Shown piece by piece: positions 8,429-18,148 of a stretch of DNA of 64,000 nt. A program made the translations under genes and the position numbers. Source of the stretch: Flavobacterium sp. CF136 (GTDB lineage: Bacteria; Bacteroidota; Bacteroidia; Flavobacteriales; Flavobacteriaceae); assembly GCF_000282055.1 (NCBI RefSeq), contig NZ_AKJZ01000007.1:62001-126000 (forward strand), written 5' to 3'. Every line of letters begins with the position of its first letter. Within the stretch, counting starts at the first letter, position 1. The notes under the pieces are model-generated. The model was not told the DNA's origin. It saw nothing but the letters and a program-made list of their open reading frames with translations, and ran no database searches.

Positions 8429-9421
8429 ATGGCAATATTTAATTTTCAAAAGCCCGATAAAGTTATCATGATCGATTCAACCGATTTTGAAGGTAAATTC
8501 GAATTTAGACCTTTAGAACCTGGTTATGGATTGACAGTTGGTAATGCACTTAGAAGAGTTTTGCTTTCAGCATTAGAAGGTTATGCAATTACATCTGTTC
8601 GTATCGAAGGTGTAGATCATGAGTTTTCTACTATTTCAGGTGTTGTTGAAGATGTTACCGAAATTATCCTTAATCTAAAACAAGTACGTTTTAAACGTCA
8701 AATTGAAGATATCGATAATGAAGCAGTTACAATTTCTGTTTCTGGTAAAGATCAATTGACAGCAGGTGATTTTCAAAAATTTATTTCAGGTTTTCAAGTT
8801 TTGAATCCAGACCTTGTAATCTGTAATTTAGATTCTAAAATCAAATTGAACTTCGATCTAACAATCGAAAAAGGTAGAGGATACGTTCCTGCTGAGGAGA
8901 ACAAAAAACAGAATGCGGCAATTGGTACTATTTTTACAGACTCAATTTTTACTCCGGTAAAAAATGTAAAATATGCAATTGAAAACTTCCGTGTAGAGCA
9001 AAAAACAGATTATGAAAAATTAGTTTTTGAAATTAAAACTGATGGTTCTATTAATCCAAAAGATGCTCTTACTGAAGCTGCTAAAGTTTTAATTCACCAC
9101 TTCATGTTGTTTTCTGACGAAAGAATTACACTCGAGGCTGACGAAATTGCACAAACAGAATCGTATGATGAAGAGTCATTGCATATGAGACAATTGCTTA
9201 AAACTAAGCTTGTTGATATGGATTTATCTGTGAGAGCATTAAATTGCTTGAAAGCGGCTGAAGTTGATACACTTGGTGATTTAGTATCGTTCAATAAAAA
9301 TGACCTGATGAAATTCCGTAATTTTGGTAAAAAATCTTTAACTGAACTTGATGAACTTGTTGCAGTTAAAAATTTAACTTTCGGAATGGATTTAGCTAAA
9401 TACAAACTAGATAAAGAATAA
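8429..9421 (+). CDS. rpoA: DNA-directed RNA polymerase subunit alpha
   Basis: The 330-aa product has the N-terminal assembly domain, with [26 protein letters not shown] near residues 27-52. The C-terminal domain (about 245-325) carries the 265-type motif ([19 protein letters not shown]) and the [13 protein letters not shown] helix-hairpin-helix. Alpha dimerises to nucleate RNA polymerase and its C-terminal domain binds UP elements and activators. It lies between rpsD and rplQ, the standard alpha-operon arrangement. Confidence 0.98.
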   Translation: MAIFNFQKPDKVIMIDSTDFEGKFEFRPLEPGYGLTVGNALRRVLLSALEGYAITSVRIEGVDHEFSTISGVVEDVTEIILNLKQVRFKRQIEDIDNEAVTISVSGKDQLTAGDFQKFISGFQVLNPDLVICNLDSKIKLNFDLTIEKGRGYVPAEENKKQNAAIGTIFTDSIFTPVKNVKYAIENFRVEQKTDYEKLVFEIKTDGSINPKDALTEAAKVLIHHFMLFSDERITLEADEIAQTESYDEESLHMRQLLKTKLVDMDLSVRALNCLKAAEVDTLGDLVSFNKNDLMKFRNFGKKSLTELDELVAVKNLTFGMDLAKYKLDKE

Positions 9422-9424
9422 TTC

Positions 9425-9442
9425 AATCCCGCTTGCGGGATT
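9425..9442 (+). repeat. Short GC-rich hairpin between rpoA and rplQ
   Basis: AATCCCGC and GCGGGATT are perfect inverted repeats around a TT centre (7 bp with a 4-base loop if the innermost pair does not form). It starts 3 bases after the rpoA stop and no U-run follows. It may act as a processing or attenuation signal between rpoA and rplQ. Function unknown. Confidence 0.6.
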
Positions 9443-9457
9443 AAATTTAAAATAGCA

Positions 9458-9946
9458 ATGAGACACGGAAAAAAATTCAATCACTTAAGCAGACAGACTG
9501 GACATAGAAAAGCTATGTTAGCTAATATGGCTTGTTCTCTTATTGAGCACAAACGTATTAACACTACTGTTGCTAAGGCTAAAGCGCTTAAACAATTCGT
9601 TGAGCCTTTAATCACAAAATCAAAAGAAGATACGACTCACAATCGTCGTATTGTTTTTGCTTACTTACGTAGCAAATATGCGGTAACTGACTTGTTCAGA
9701 GACGTAGCTGCTAAAGTTGGAGACCGTCCAGGTGGATACACTCGTATCATTAAAGTTGGAAATCGTTTGGGAGATAATGCTGATATGGCAATGATCGAAC
9801 TTGTAGATTTCAATGAACTTTACAATGGAGGTAAAAAAGAAGTTAAAAAAGCAAAAAGCCGTCGTGGTGGTAAAGCAAAAAAAGCTGAGGAAACTACTGA
9901 AGCTCCAGCTGCTGAGTCAGAAACGACTACTGAAGCTTCTGAATAA
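9458..9946 (+). CDS. rplQ: 50S ribosomal protein L17 with C-terminal extension
   Basis: The 162-aa product begins [20 protein letters not shown], the L17 hallmark, and the conserved core runs to about residue 118 ([20 protein letters not shown]). The last 40 or so residues form a Lys/Ala then Glu/Thr-rich low-complexity tail that shorter L17 proteins (about 120-130 aa) lack; such tails occur in Bacteroidota. L17 lies near the exit tunnel. This is the last gene of the ribosomal cluster, followed by a strong terminator. Confidence 0.97.
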   Translation: MRHGKKFNHLSRQTGHRKAMLANMACSLIEHKRINTTVAKAKALKQFVEPLITKSKEDTTHNRRIVFAYLRSKYAVTDLFRDVAAKVGDRPGGYTRIIKVGNRLGDNADMAMIELVDFNELYNGGKKEVKKAKSRRGGKAKKAEETTEAPAAESETTTEASE

Positions 9947-9974
9947 TTATGAAAGTAATGATTCTATAAAAATC

Positions 9975-10010
9975 AAGGATAAGCTAATTTTTAGTTTATC
10001 CTTTTTTTTT
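9975..10010 (+). terminator. Intrinsic terminator of the ribosomal-protein/alpha operon
   Basis: AAGGATAAGCTAA (9975-9987) pairs with TTAGTTTATCCTT (9991-10003) over 13 bp with one G-U pair and a 3-base loop, followed directly by an unbroken T-run to 10010. It begins 28 bases after the rplQ stop. Confidence 0.9.
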
Positions 10011-10080
10011 AAATGAATTCAAAATTTAACTTATTTCTCTTATGGGGTTTTATTTTTATGAATGAAATTTTTAAAAAATC

Positions 10081-10111
10081 TTGGAGGCACTCTTTTAAAA
10101 AAGTAAATTTG
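10081..10111 (+). promoter_or_regulatory. Putative carA promoter
   Basis: A TTG (10081-10083), a 20-base spacer and TAAATTTG (10104-10111) match the Bacteroidota -33/-7 consensus. It lies between the rplQ terminator and carA and would give a leader of roughly 70 bases. Confidence 0.6.
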
Positions 10112-10184
10112 CAAAATATCTAATTATAAATAAACGAGCCTACCGCTTGTTTTAGAAGACGATAAAAAACAATACAATTAAAGA

Positions 10185-11303
10185 ATGAAATACACGACAC
10201 GACAAAGCGCCATTTTATTACTAAGTGATGGAACTATTTTTCACGGAAAATCTATCGGAATTAGCGGTAAAACTTTTGGTGAAGTTTGTTTTAATACTGG
10301 AATGACAGGATATCAGGAGATTTTTACGGATCCTTCTTATTTTGGACAAATTATGGTGGCGACCAATGCTCATATTGGGAACTATGGTGTTAATGATTTG
10401 GAAATTGAATCTGATAGCATCAAAATTGCTGGTTTAGTTTGTAAAAACTTCAGCTTTAATTATTCGAGAGAAGATGCTTCCGGAAGTTTAGAGGACTATT
10501 TTATTAAGCAAAATTTAATTTGTATTTCTGATGTTGATACAAGAGCGCTTGTAAGTTATATTCGTGACAACGGAGCTATGAATACTGTTATTTGTACTGA
10601 TGGAACTTCGATTGAAGAATTGAAAAAAGAATTGGCTAATGTGCCAAACATGGAAGGTTTAGAGTTGGCATCAAAAGTATCAACTACTAAGCCTTATTTT
10701 TTTGGAGATGAAAATGCAACTTATAAAATCTCTGCATTAGATCTTGGAATTAAAAAGAACATACTAAGAAACCTTGCTAAAAGAGATTGTTATATTAAAG
10801 TTTTTCCATATAACTCAACCTATAAAGATTTAGCTGAATTTAATCCAGACGGATATTTCTTGTCGAATGGTCCTGGGGATCCAGATCCACTTTTTGGAGC
10901 TATCGAAGTTGCAAAAGAAATTTTAGCAAACGATAAACCTTTATTTGGGATTTGTTTAGGACATCAGGTTATTGCTTTGGCAAATGGTGTTCAGACTTAT
11001 AAAATGTTTAACGGTCACCGAGGGATAAATCATCCTGTAAAAAATATTATGACAGGGAAAGGAGAAATCACCTCTCAAAATCATGGTTTTGCTGTAAATA
11101 AAGAGCAATTAGATAATCATCCTGATTTAGAAATAACACATTTACACTTAAATGATGGTACAGTCGCAGGTATGCGTATGAAAAATAAGAACTGTTTTTC
11201 AGTACAGTATCATCCGGAAGCAAGTCCCGGACCTCACGATTCATCATATTTATTTGATCAATTTGTTGAGAATTTAAAACAAGTCGAATCTAAAACGATG
11301 TAG
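10185..11303 (+). CDS. carA: Carbamoyl-phosphate synthase small (glutaminase) subunit
   Basis: The 372-aa product is the glutamine amidotransferase subunit that feeds ammonia to CarB for arginine and pyrimidine synthesis. The N-terminal CarA domain holds GKTFGEVCFNTGMTGYQEIFTDPSY. The class I amidotransferase domain has LSNGPGDP, the nucleophile Cys in LFGICLGHQ, and the His/Glu pair in QYHPEASPGP. Length is normal. It has its own promoter and stands alone; carB is not in the window. The rplQ-carA-eno-gltA order is typical of Flavobacteriia. Confidence 0.97.
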   Translation: MKYTTRQSAILLLSDGTIFHGKSIGISGKTFGEVCFNTGMTGYQEIFTDPSYFGQIMVATNAHIGNYGVNDLEIESDSIKIAGLVCKNFSFNYSREDASGSLEDYFIKQNLICISDVDTRALVSYIRDNGAMNTVICTDGTSIEELKKELANVPNMEGLELASKVSTTKPYFFGDENATYKISALDLGIKKNILRNLAKRDCYIKVFPYNSTYKDLAEFNPDGYFLSNGPGDPDPLFGAIEVAKEILANDKPLFGICLGHQVIALANGVQTYKMFNGHRGINHPVKNIMTGKGEITSQNHGFAVNKEQLDNHPDLEITHLHLNDGTVAGMRMKNKNCFSVQYHPEASPGPHDSSYLFDQFVENLKQVESKTM

Positions 11304-11392
11304 TTAATAAAAAAAGATATTTAATTATTAAATATGGTATTTAGTATTAGATATTTTTATAATTTCGAAAAATATTTATAATTTATTAATAA

Positions 11393-12697
<1,305 letters not shown>

Positions 12698-12725
12698 TCG
12701 TAAGAGTTATATTGTAGAATCAAGG

Positions 12726-12754
12726 CCATTCGTGAAAACGAATGGTTTTTTTTT
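12726..12754 (+). terminator. Intrinsic terminator of eno
   Basis: CCATTCGT and ACGAATGG form a perfect 8-bp stem closed by a GAAA tetraloop (12734-12737), followed by nine T residues. Confidence 0.92.
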
Positions 12755-12808
12755 GGAGTTTTAACAAATTGATGGCATTATTCCTTTTTTAATTAGTCTT
12801 AAATTCCT

Positions 12809-12816
12809 TAGATTTG
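12809..12816 (+). promoter_or_regulatory. Putative gltA promoter -7 box
   Basis: TAGATTTG matches TAnnTTTG exactly and lies 39 bases before the gltA ATG, after the eno terminator. No good -33 TTG is seen at the proper distance; a T-run is there instead. Confidence 0.5.
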
Positions 12817-12854
12817 ATAAATTATTATTTTAAAGAATTATTTCCGATTATATT

Positions 12855-14132
12855 ATGTCAAAAATAGCTACATTAGAAGTAGATGGTAAGAAAATTGAGC
12901 TTCCGGTAATCACGGGGAGTGAAAATGAATCAGCTATCGATATTAACAAATTACGTGATTTAACTGGTATTATTACTCTAGACCCGGGATATAAGAATTC
13001 TGGTTCTTGTAAAAGTGAAATCACATTCTTAGACGGAGAATTAGGAATTTTGCGTTACAGAGGATATTCAATCGAAGATTTAGCTGAAAAAGCGAACTTC
13101 TTAGAAGTGTCTTATCTTTTAATTTTTGGTGAATTACCAACAGCTCAGGAATTGGAGCAGTTTGAAAATGGTATTAAAAAACATACTTTGGTAAACGAAG
13201 AGATGAAAAATATCATTGATGGTTTTCCAAAAACAGCTCACCCGATGGGTGTTTTATCTGCTTTGACAAGTGCTTTAACAGCATTTAATCCAAAAGCTGT
13301 AAATGTTGATAATGAAAAAGAAATGTACGAGGCCATTTGTAAAACAATGGGTAAATTTCTTGTAATTGCTACGTGGACTTATAGAAAATCTATGGGTTAT
13401 CCGTTGAATTATTACGACAATACACAAGGGTATGTAGAAAACTTTATGCAATTAATGTTTAAATTGCCTACAGGACCTTATGCAGCAAATCCGGTTATTG
13501 TGGATGCATTGGATAAATTGTTTATTCTTCATGCAGATCACGAGCAAAACTGTTCTACATCAACAGTAAGAATGGTTGGTTCATCTCATGCTGGTTTATT
13601 TGCTTCTATTTCTGCAGGAGTTTCTGCTCTTTGGGGGCCACTTCACGGAGGAGCTAATCAAGCTGTTCTTGAAATGTTAGAAGAAATTAATAAAGATGGC
13701 GGTGATACTGATAAATTTTTAGCGAAAGCAAAAGATAAAAATGATCCGTTCAGATTAATGGGATTTGGTCACAGAGTTTATAAAAACTTTGATCCAAGAG
13801 CAAGAATAATCAAAAAAGCAGCTAAAGAAGTGTTAGAAACTTTGGGTGTTGAAGATCCTATTTTAGAAATTGCTAAAAAACTAGAATCTGCTGCTTTAGA
13901 GGATGATTACTTCAAATCAAGAAACTTATATCCAAACGTAGATTTCTATTCTGGAATTATATACAGAGCATTAGGGATTCCTACTGATATGTTTACTGTA
14001 ATGTTCGCTATCGGAAGATTACCGGGATGGATTGCACAATGGAAAGAAATGAGAGAAAATAAAGAACCAATTGGAAGACCAAGGCAAATTTACACTGGCC
14101 ATCCATTGAGAGATTTTAAATCTAATAAATAA
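12855..14132 (+). CDS. gltA: Citrate synthase
   Basis: The 425-aa product condenses oxaloacetate and acetyl-CoA, the entry to the TCA cycle. It is the large, hexameric-type enzyme with an N-terminal extension. Catalytic motifs are the His in LWGPLHGGANQAV, the GFGHRVYKNFDPRA substrate loop and the Asp in NVDFYSGIIYRALG. The start MSKIATLEVDGKKIELPVI fits the family. It has its own -7 box and a strong terminator, so it is probably monocistronic. Confidence 0.97.
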   Translation: MSKIATLEVDGKKIELPVITGSENESAIDINKLRDLTGIITLDPGYKNSGSCKSEITFLDGELGILRYRGYSIEDLAEKANFLEVSYLLIFGELPTAQELEQFENGIKKHTLVNEEMKNIIDGFPKTAHPMGVLSALTSALTAFNPKAVNVDNEKEMYEAICKTMGKFLVIATWTYRKSMGYPLNYYDNTQGYVENFMQLMFKLPTGPYAANPVIVDALDKLFILHADHEQNCSTSTVRMVGSSHAGLFASISAGVSALWGPLHGGANQAVLEMLEEINKDGGDTDKFLAKAKDKNDPFRLMGFGHRVYKNFDPRARIIKKAAKEVLETLGVEDPILEIAKKLESAALEDDYFKSRNLYPNVDFYSGIIYRALGIPTDMFTVMFAIGRLPGWIAQWKEMRENKEPIGRPRQIYTGHPLRDFKSNK

Positions 14133-14141
14133 AATCACCTT

Positions 14142-14173
14142 AAAAGCTTCACGTAACTGTGAAGCTTTTTTTT
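14142..14173 (+). terminator. Intrinsic terminator of gltA
   Basis: AAAAGCTTCAC (14142-14152) pairs with GTGAAGCTTTT (14159-14169) around a 6-base loop, followed by T's to 14173. The next gene's -7 box begins at the end of the T-run. Confidence 0.9.
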
Positions 14174-14180
14174 ATCTTTG
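14173..14180 (+). promoter_or_regulatory. Putative promoter -7 box fused to the gltA terminator
   Basis: TATCTTTG matches TAnnTTTG and starts at the last T of the gltA terminator. It lies 20 bases before the ATG at 14201, so the downstream transcript would have a very short leader. Confidence 0.5.
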
Positions 14181-14200
14181 CTACAAAATCTAATAAGTTT

Positions 14201-15115
14201 ATGTTGCAATTAAATATAAAGAACGAAACGTCAAGATTGCGTACTGTAGTTTTGGGTTCAGCCGTTCATAATGGGCCAACTCCTTTAATTCATGAGGCCT
14301 ATGATCCTAAATCGTTGGAGCATATAAAAGCAGGAACGTATCCTCTGGAAAAAGATATGGTAGTTGAAATGGATGCTTTTAATGCCGTTTTTCAACAATA
14401 TGATGTAACTGTTCATCGTCCGGAAATGATAGAGAATTACAATCAGATTTTTACGAGAGATATTGGTTTTGTAATTGATGATGTTTTTATAAAATCGAAT
14501 ATTTTACCAGACAGAGAGCGTGAACTCGACGCTATTCAGTATGTAATAGATCAGATTGATCCCTTGAAAGTGGTTCGTCCGCCCGAAGAAGTTCATATAG
14601 AGGGTGGGGATGTTATGCTATGGAATGAACATATTTTTGTTGGAACTTATAAAGGAAGTGATTATAAAGATTACATTACAGCCAGAACTAATATGTATGG
14701 AGTGAATTTTATTAAAGAATTATTCCCGAATAAAATAGTAAAAGAGTTTGATTTGGTTAAATCTAAAATTGAAGCCAGAGATAATGCTTTGCATCTTGAT
14801 TGTTGTTTTCAACCAGTTGGGAAAAACAAAGGAATTATTTATAAAAGAGGTTTTCGTGAAGAAGCTGATTATATGTATTTGGTGAATCTTTTTGGAAAAG
14901 AAAATTTATTTCACATAGAAAGAAACGAAATGTATAATATGTTTTCGAATGTCTTTTCAATTGATGAAAATATAGTAGTTTCAGAAAAAAACTTTACCAG
15001 ATTGAATAACTGGTTACGAGCAAACGGTTTTATAGTAGAAGAAATTCCATATGCTGAAATTGCTAAACAAGAAGGGTTGTTGAGATGCTCGACTTTACCT
15101 TTAATCAGAGATTAA
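14201..15115 (+). CDS. Amidinotransferase / dimethylarginine dimethylaminohydrolase-like pentein-fold protein
   Basis: The 304-aa product from ATG 14201 starts MLQLNIKNETSRLRTVVLGS. An upstream GTG at 14159 lies inside the gltA terminator and was rejected. Pentein-superfamily residues are present: IFTRDIGFV, EGGDVMLW, a His in ALHLDCCFQPVG and the nucleophilic Cys in LLRCSTLPL at the C terminus. The fold acts on guanidino groups (arginine, methylarginine, agmatine); the substrate cannot be read from sequence. It lies 15 bases before ctlX, so the pair probably shares a pathway of arginine or citrulline metabolism. Confidence 0.8.
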   Translation: MLQLNIKNETSRLRTVVLGSAVHNGPTPLIHEAYDPKSLEHIKAGTYPLEKDMVVEMDAFNAVFQQYDVTVHRPEMIENYNQIFTRDIGFVIDDVFIKSNILPDRERELDAIQYVIDQIDPLKVVRPPEEVHIEGGDVMLWNEHIFVGTYKGSDYKDYITARTNMYGVNFIKELFPNKIVKEFDLVKSKIEARDNALHLDCCFQPVGKNKGIIYKRGFREEADYMYLVNLFGKENLFHIERNEMYNMFSNVFSIDENIVVSEKNFTRLNNWLRANGFIVEEIPYAEIAKQEGLLRCSTLPLIRD

Positions 15116-15130
15116 TTTTACATTAAAAAG

Positions 15131-16066
15131 ATGAAACAAACTACAAATTCAATTGTGATGATTCGTCCGGTTGCATTTCGAATGAATGAGCAAACGGCAA
15201 TAAATAATTATTATCAGAAAGTATTAGACGGGCTTTTGCCAAGTACGGTAAATGCAAAAGCACAACAAGAATTTGATGCTTTTGTAGAAAAACTAAGAGT
15301 TGTCGGAGTAGATGTGACTGTTGTTGAAGATAATATTGATACAGATACGCCTGATAGTATTTTCCCTAATAATTGGATTTCTTTTCATGAAAATGGAGAT
15401 GTTGCTTTATATCCTATGTTTGCCGAGAACCGCCGTCAGGAACGCCGTGAAGATATTTTAGATATTTTAGAAGACAAAGGCTTTGAAATTAATAATATAA
15501 TAGATTATACTTCAGCTGAAGAAGATGGTTTTTTTCTGGAAGGAACTGGTAGCCTACTTTTAGATAGAGCCAATGGGAAAGCATATTGTGCTTTGTCGCC
15601 TCGTGCCGATGAAGAATTGTTTATCGAGTTTTGTGAGGATTTTGATTATGCCCCGGTTATTTTTGAAGCTTTTCAAACTGTTGATGGAGAGCGTAAATTA
15701 ATTTATCATACGAATGTGATGATGTGCTTGGGAGAAACTTTTGCAGTTGTCTGTGCAGATAGTATTGATGATAAGAAAGAACGTAAAATGGTTTTGGAGA
15801 ATTTAAAGGCCGATAAAAAAGACGTTATTTTGATTACGGAAGCACAAGTAAATAATTTTGCAGGTAATATGTTAGAGGTTCGAGGATCAAATGACAAAAA
15901 ATATATTGTTATGAGTACATCGGCACATCAAAGTTTAACTGCAAAACAAATTACACAGTTAGAAAACCATGCTGAAATTTTAAGTTCAAGTTTAGATACT
16001 ATTGAAGCTTGCGGAGGAGGAAGTGCCAGATGTATGATGGCTGAAGTCTTCTTGCCAAGAAATTAA
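15131..16066 (+). CDS. ctlX: Citrulline-utilization hydrolase CtlX-type pentein protein
   Basis: The 311-aa product is a second pentein-fold hydrolase with TPDSIFPNNWISFH near residues 76-89, a His in LIYHTNVMMCLG, and the Cys signature EACGGGSARCMMAEVF at the end, as in arginine and agmatine deiminases. It matches the CtlX family assigned to citrulline use in Bacteroidota. The start MKQTTNSIVMIRPVAFRMNEQT is typical. It is co-directional with the preceding homologue and ends before a terminator shared with the convergent marC-like gene. The exact substrate is family-based inference. Confidence 0.8.
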   Translation: MKQTTNSIVMIRPVAFRMNEQTAINNYYQKVLDGLLPSTVNAKAQQEFDAFVEKLRVVGVDVTVVEDNIDTDTPDSIFPNNWISFHENGDVALYPMFAENRRQERREDILDILEDKGFEINNIIDYTSAEEDGFFLEGTGSLLLDRANGKAYCALSPRADEELFIEFCEDFDYAPVIFEAFQTVDGERKLIYHTNVMMCLGETFAVVCADSIDDKKERKMVLENLKADKKDVILITEAQVNNFAGNMLEVRGSNDKKYIVMSTSAHQSLTAKQITQLENHAEILSSSLDTIEACGGGSARCMMAEVFLPRN

Positions 16067-16083
16067 AAATCATTTTTTGAAGC

Positions 16084-16120
16084 AAAAGGGATAAAATTGT
16101 ATGTTTTATCCCTTTTGTGT
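16084..16120. terminator. Bidirectional terminator between ctlX and the MarC-family gene
   Basis: AAAAGGGATAAAA (16084-16096) and TTTTATCCCTTTT (16104-16116) form a 13-bp stem with a 7-base loop. T's lie on the 3' side of either strand, and the two flanking genes converge on it. Confidence 0.85.
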
Positions 16121-16132
16121 TTTTGATGAAAT

Positions 16133-16762
16133 TTACATCAGATTTCCTTTTACAATATTAATTATAGAGCTCACAATGTATTGAATTCCTATTGCAATTA
16201 CTATGAAACCGATTATTCGCGAAATAGCAACAATACCTGATGCTCCTAATATGCGAGCTAAATAATGCGCACTTTTTAAGACAGCAAAAATGGTAATTGC
16301 TATTGCTAAAATCGCTAAGCTCGAAATTATTATTTCTTTCATTTCATGATGCTCCTGATAAAAAGCAATTAACAAAGAGATTGATCCCGGACCAGCAAGC
16401 ATCGGAATTGCTAATGGGGTTAATGCAATATCATTTCTCTTTTGCGCATCATTTTCTACTTTTTTATTAATTCCTCTTTTCTTGCTTATTTTTCCGGATA
16501 ACAATGAAAAACCTGAATTTAAAATTACAAGGCCGCCGGCAATCCGAAGTGCATCAATACTAATCCCAAAAAAGGTCAATACATATTGGCCAATAAAATA
16601 AGAAACAATCAGAATAATGAAAACATTTATAGCTGTCCATAACGAAATTCTGGAGCGTTCTTTTTGAGAATCATCATGAGTTAGTCCAACAAAAATAGGA
16701 ACAGTACCAATTGGATTTAAGACAGAAAAAAGGGCAGCAAATAAGTAGATAAATAAATCCAT
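16133..16762 (-). CDS. MarC family integral membrane protein
   Basis: The 209-aa protein has about six hydrophobic helices. It starts MDLFIYLFAALFSVLNPIGTVPIFVGLT, where the NPIGTVPIF motif is the MarC/NAAT hallmark, and has ALTPLAIPMLAGPGSISLLI in the middle. MarC-family proteins are inner-membrane proteins of unsettled function; the name from multiple antibiotic resistance is historical. It is the only - strand gene seen in the window, with its promoter region facing the CoA-binding gene. Confidence 0.88.
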   Translation of the reverse strand: MDLFIYLFAALFSVLNPIGTVPIFVGLTHDDSQKERSRISLWTAINVFIILIVSYFIGQYVLTFFGISIDALRIAGGLVILNSGFSLLSGKISKKRGINKKVENDAQKRNDIALTPLAIPMLAGPGSISLLIAFYQEHHEMKEIIISSLAILAIAITIFAVLKSAHYLARILGASGIVAISRIIGFIVIAIGIQYIVSSIINIVKGNLM

Positions 16763-16890
16763 ATTTTTTAGGTTAAAGCAGTAAAAATAATCAATTTTTA
16801 AGATTTTACTTCAAAATTGGTATTAGGATGTTGTTTTTTCTTTTTAGAATCTCTAAATCAATATTGCACAGGAATTCGTGCTTTTTTGAT

Positions 16891-16898
16891 TACTTTTG
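16891..16898 (+). promoter_or_regulatory. Putative promoter -7 box of the CoA-binding protein gene
   Basis: TACTTTTG matches TAnnTTTG and lies 17 bases before the ATG at 16916. It supports that ATG rather than the upstream in-frame start at 16817, which lies upstream of the promoter. Confidence 0.5.
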
Positions 16899-16915
16899 TG
16901 ACATATTTAAAAATA

Positions 16916-17281
16916 ATGAAAAATAAAAAAACCTTAGTTCTGGGTGCAACAACAAAACCTGAACGTTATGCTTTTAGAGCAATAAATATGTTGACTCAAA
17001 AAGGGCATACAGTTTTGGCAATAGGTCAAAATACAGGAGAAGTGGCAGGAGTAAAAATTTACACCAAAGCCATTCCTGTCAAAAATATAGATACAGTAAC
17101 TTTATATTTAAACCCGACTCGTCAACGCGATTACTATAATTACATCATCGAGGCACAGCCAAAACGTGTGATTTTTAATCCAGGAAGCGAAAATCCTGAA
17201 CTGTATCAATTACTGGAACTTAATAATATCAAATTCGAGATTGCTTGTACGTTAGTTTTGTTAGCAACAAATCAATATTAG
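16916..17281 (+). CDS. Small CoA-binding domain protein
   Basis: The 121-aa product from ATG 16916 starts MKNKKTLVLGATTKPERYAF and has the Rossmann-like CoA_binding fold (YccU-like), with VLGATTKPERYAFRAINML and VIFNPGSENPELYQLL. Proteins of this size bind CoA or a nucleotide; no enzymatic activity is known to me. The frame is open back to 16817, but that part contains the promoter and encodes residues unlike the family. It sits alone between the MarC-family gene and recR. Confidence 0.78.
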   Translation: MKNKKTLVLGATTKPERYAFRAINMLTQKGHTVLAIGQNTGEVAGVKIYTKAIPVKNIDTVTLYLNPTRQRDYYNYIIEAQPKRVIFNPGSENPELYQLLELNNIKFEIACTLVLLATNQY

Positions 17282-17289
17282 TTCTAAGG

Positions 17290-17371
17290 AGCTATTTCCA
17301 GCTGTACACTTTATCTTTTTTATTGCTAAAAAAGCAATAAAAAAGGATGCCGTTTCCATCTGGCTAAAAAT
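17290..17371. repeat. Intergenic palindromic element (Flavobacterium-type interspersed repeat, probable)
   Basis: The core is a long imperfect palindrome: ATC-TTTTTTATTGCT (from 17313) against AGCAATAAAAAAGGAT (ending near 17348), about 14 bp with one bulge and a short A-rich loop. It is flanked by GGAGCTATTTCCAGCTG on the left and GCCGTTTCCATCTGGCTA on the right. I recall similar GCTATTTCC...AAAAGGAT...TCTGG(G)CTA elements in many flavobacterial intergenic regions, which suggests an interspersed repeat. That recollection is not checkable here. A bidirectional terminator role is possible. Confidence 0.5.
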
Positions 17372-17445
17372 AATTCTGAAAATATCGTTTGGAATAGAAC
17401 ACTAACGATTTAATAATTCAAAAGAAGCATAATTTTAAAATACAT

Positions 17446-17453
17446 TACTTTTG
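17446..17453 (+). promoter_or_regulatory. Putative recR promoter -7 box, adjacent to the start codon
   Basis: TACTTTTG matches TAnnTTTG and ends 6 bases before the recR ATG (17459). Since transcription in this phylum starts a few bases after this box, the mRNA would begin at or next to the ATG. Confidence 0.5.
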
Positions 17454-17458
17454 TTCCT

Positions 17459-18079
17459 ATGGAATTCTCATCAAAACTAATAGAAAAAGCAGTCAGTGAA
17501 ATGTCACAATTACCGGGAATAGGTAAACGTACTGCTTTGCGTTTAGTTTTGCATTTATTAAAACAACCCAAAGAACAAACAGGTTTTTTATCTCAGGCGT
17601 TATTAAATATGCGTGAAGATATTAAGTTTTGCGAAAGTTGCCATAATATTTCAGATACAAAAGTTTGCGAAATTTGTGCTAATGCATCGAGAAATCATCA
17701 GACAATCTGTGTTGTCGAAGATATAAGGGATGTAATGGCTATAGAAAATACTGGACAATATAAAGGTATTTATCATGTTTTAGGAGGTAAGATTTCTCCA
17801 ATTGAAGGAGTCGGACCGAGTCAGCTAAATATAACAACTTTGGTAGAAAAAGTAAAGTTGGGTAAAGTCGTCGAAATTATTTTTGCTTTAAGCTCTACGA
17901 TGGAAGGAGACACCACAAATTTTTATATTTACAAGCAAATTGCTGATTCTGAAATCATAATTTCTACAATAGCACGAGGAATTTCAGTAGGGGATGAATT
18001 AGAATATGCAGATGAAGTGACGCTTGGCAGAAGTATTTTGTATCGTGTGCCTTTCGAAAAAACATTCAAAAATAATTAA
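17459..18079 (+). CDS. recR: Recombination protein RecR
   Basis: The 206-aa product contains the helix-hairpin-helix ([18 protein letters not shown], about residues 18-35), a C4 zinc finger ([16 protein letters not shown]) and a Toprim domain ([26 protein letters not shown]). With RecO and RecF it loads RecA onto gapped DNA. The length is typical (about 200). It is followed after 69 bases by the polysaccharide locus, whose first gene has its own -7 box. Confidence 0.97.
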   Translation: MEFSSKLIEKAVSEMSQLPGIGKRTALRLVLHLLKQPKEQTGFLSQALLNMREDIKFCESCHNISDTKVCEICANASRNHQTICVVEDIRDVMAIENTGQYKGIYHVLGGKISPIEGVGPSQLNITTLVEKVKLGKVVEIIFALSSTMEGDTTNFYIYKQIADSEIIISTIARGISVGDELEYADEVTLGRSILYRVPFEKTFKNN

Positions 18080-18123
18080 TAAATACAAATGAAGTAAGAT
18101 TTCCTGAAGATTAAAGGAATAGC

Positions 18124-18131
18124 TATATTTG
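18124..18131 (+). promoter_or_regulatory. Putative promoter -7 box of the polysaccharide locus
   Basis: TATATTTG matches TAnnTTTG and lies 17 bases before the ATG of the wza-like gene. No convincing TTTG is found in the -33 position. Confidence 0.5.
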
Positions 18132-18148
18132 CTGATAAAATTTAAAAA

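Noticed and set aside
9813..10016. A 67-aa frame overlapping the end of rplQ
   Set aside because: It is a frame-shifted reading of the Lys-rich L17 tail and runs through the terminator.
14159..14200. GTG start giving 14 extra residues on the amidinotransferase-like protein
   Set aside because: The codon lies in the 3' arm of the gltA terminator and upstream of the TATCTTTG box; the extra residues do not fit the family.
16817..16915. 33-residue N-terminal extension of the CoA-binding protein
   Set aside because: It contains the TACTTTTG promoter box and is hydrophobic/Cys-rich, unlike CoA-binding proteins; ATG 16916 is better.
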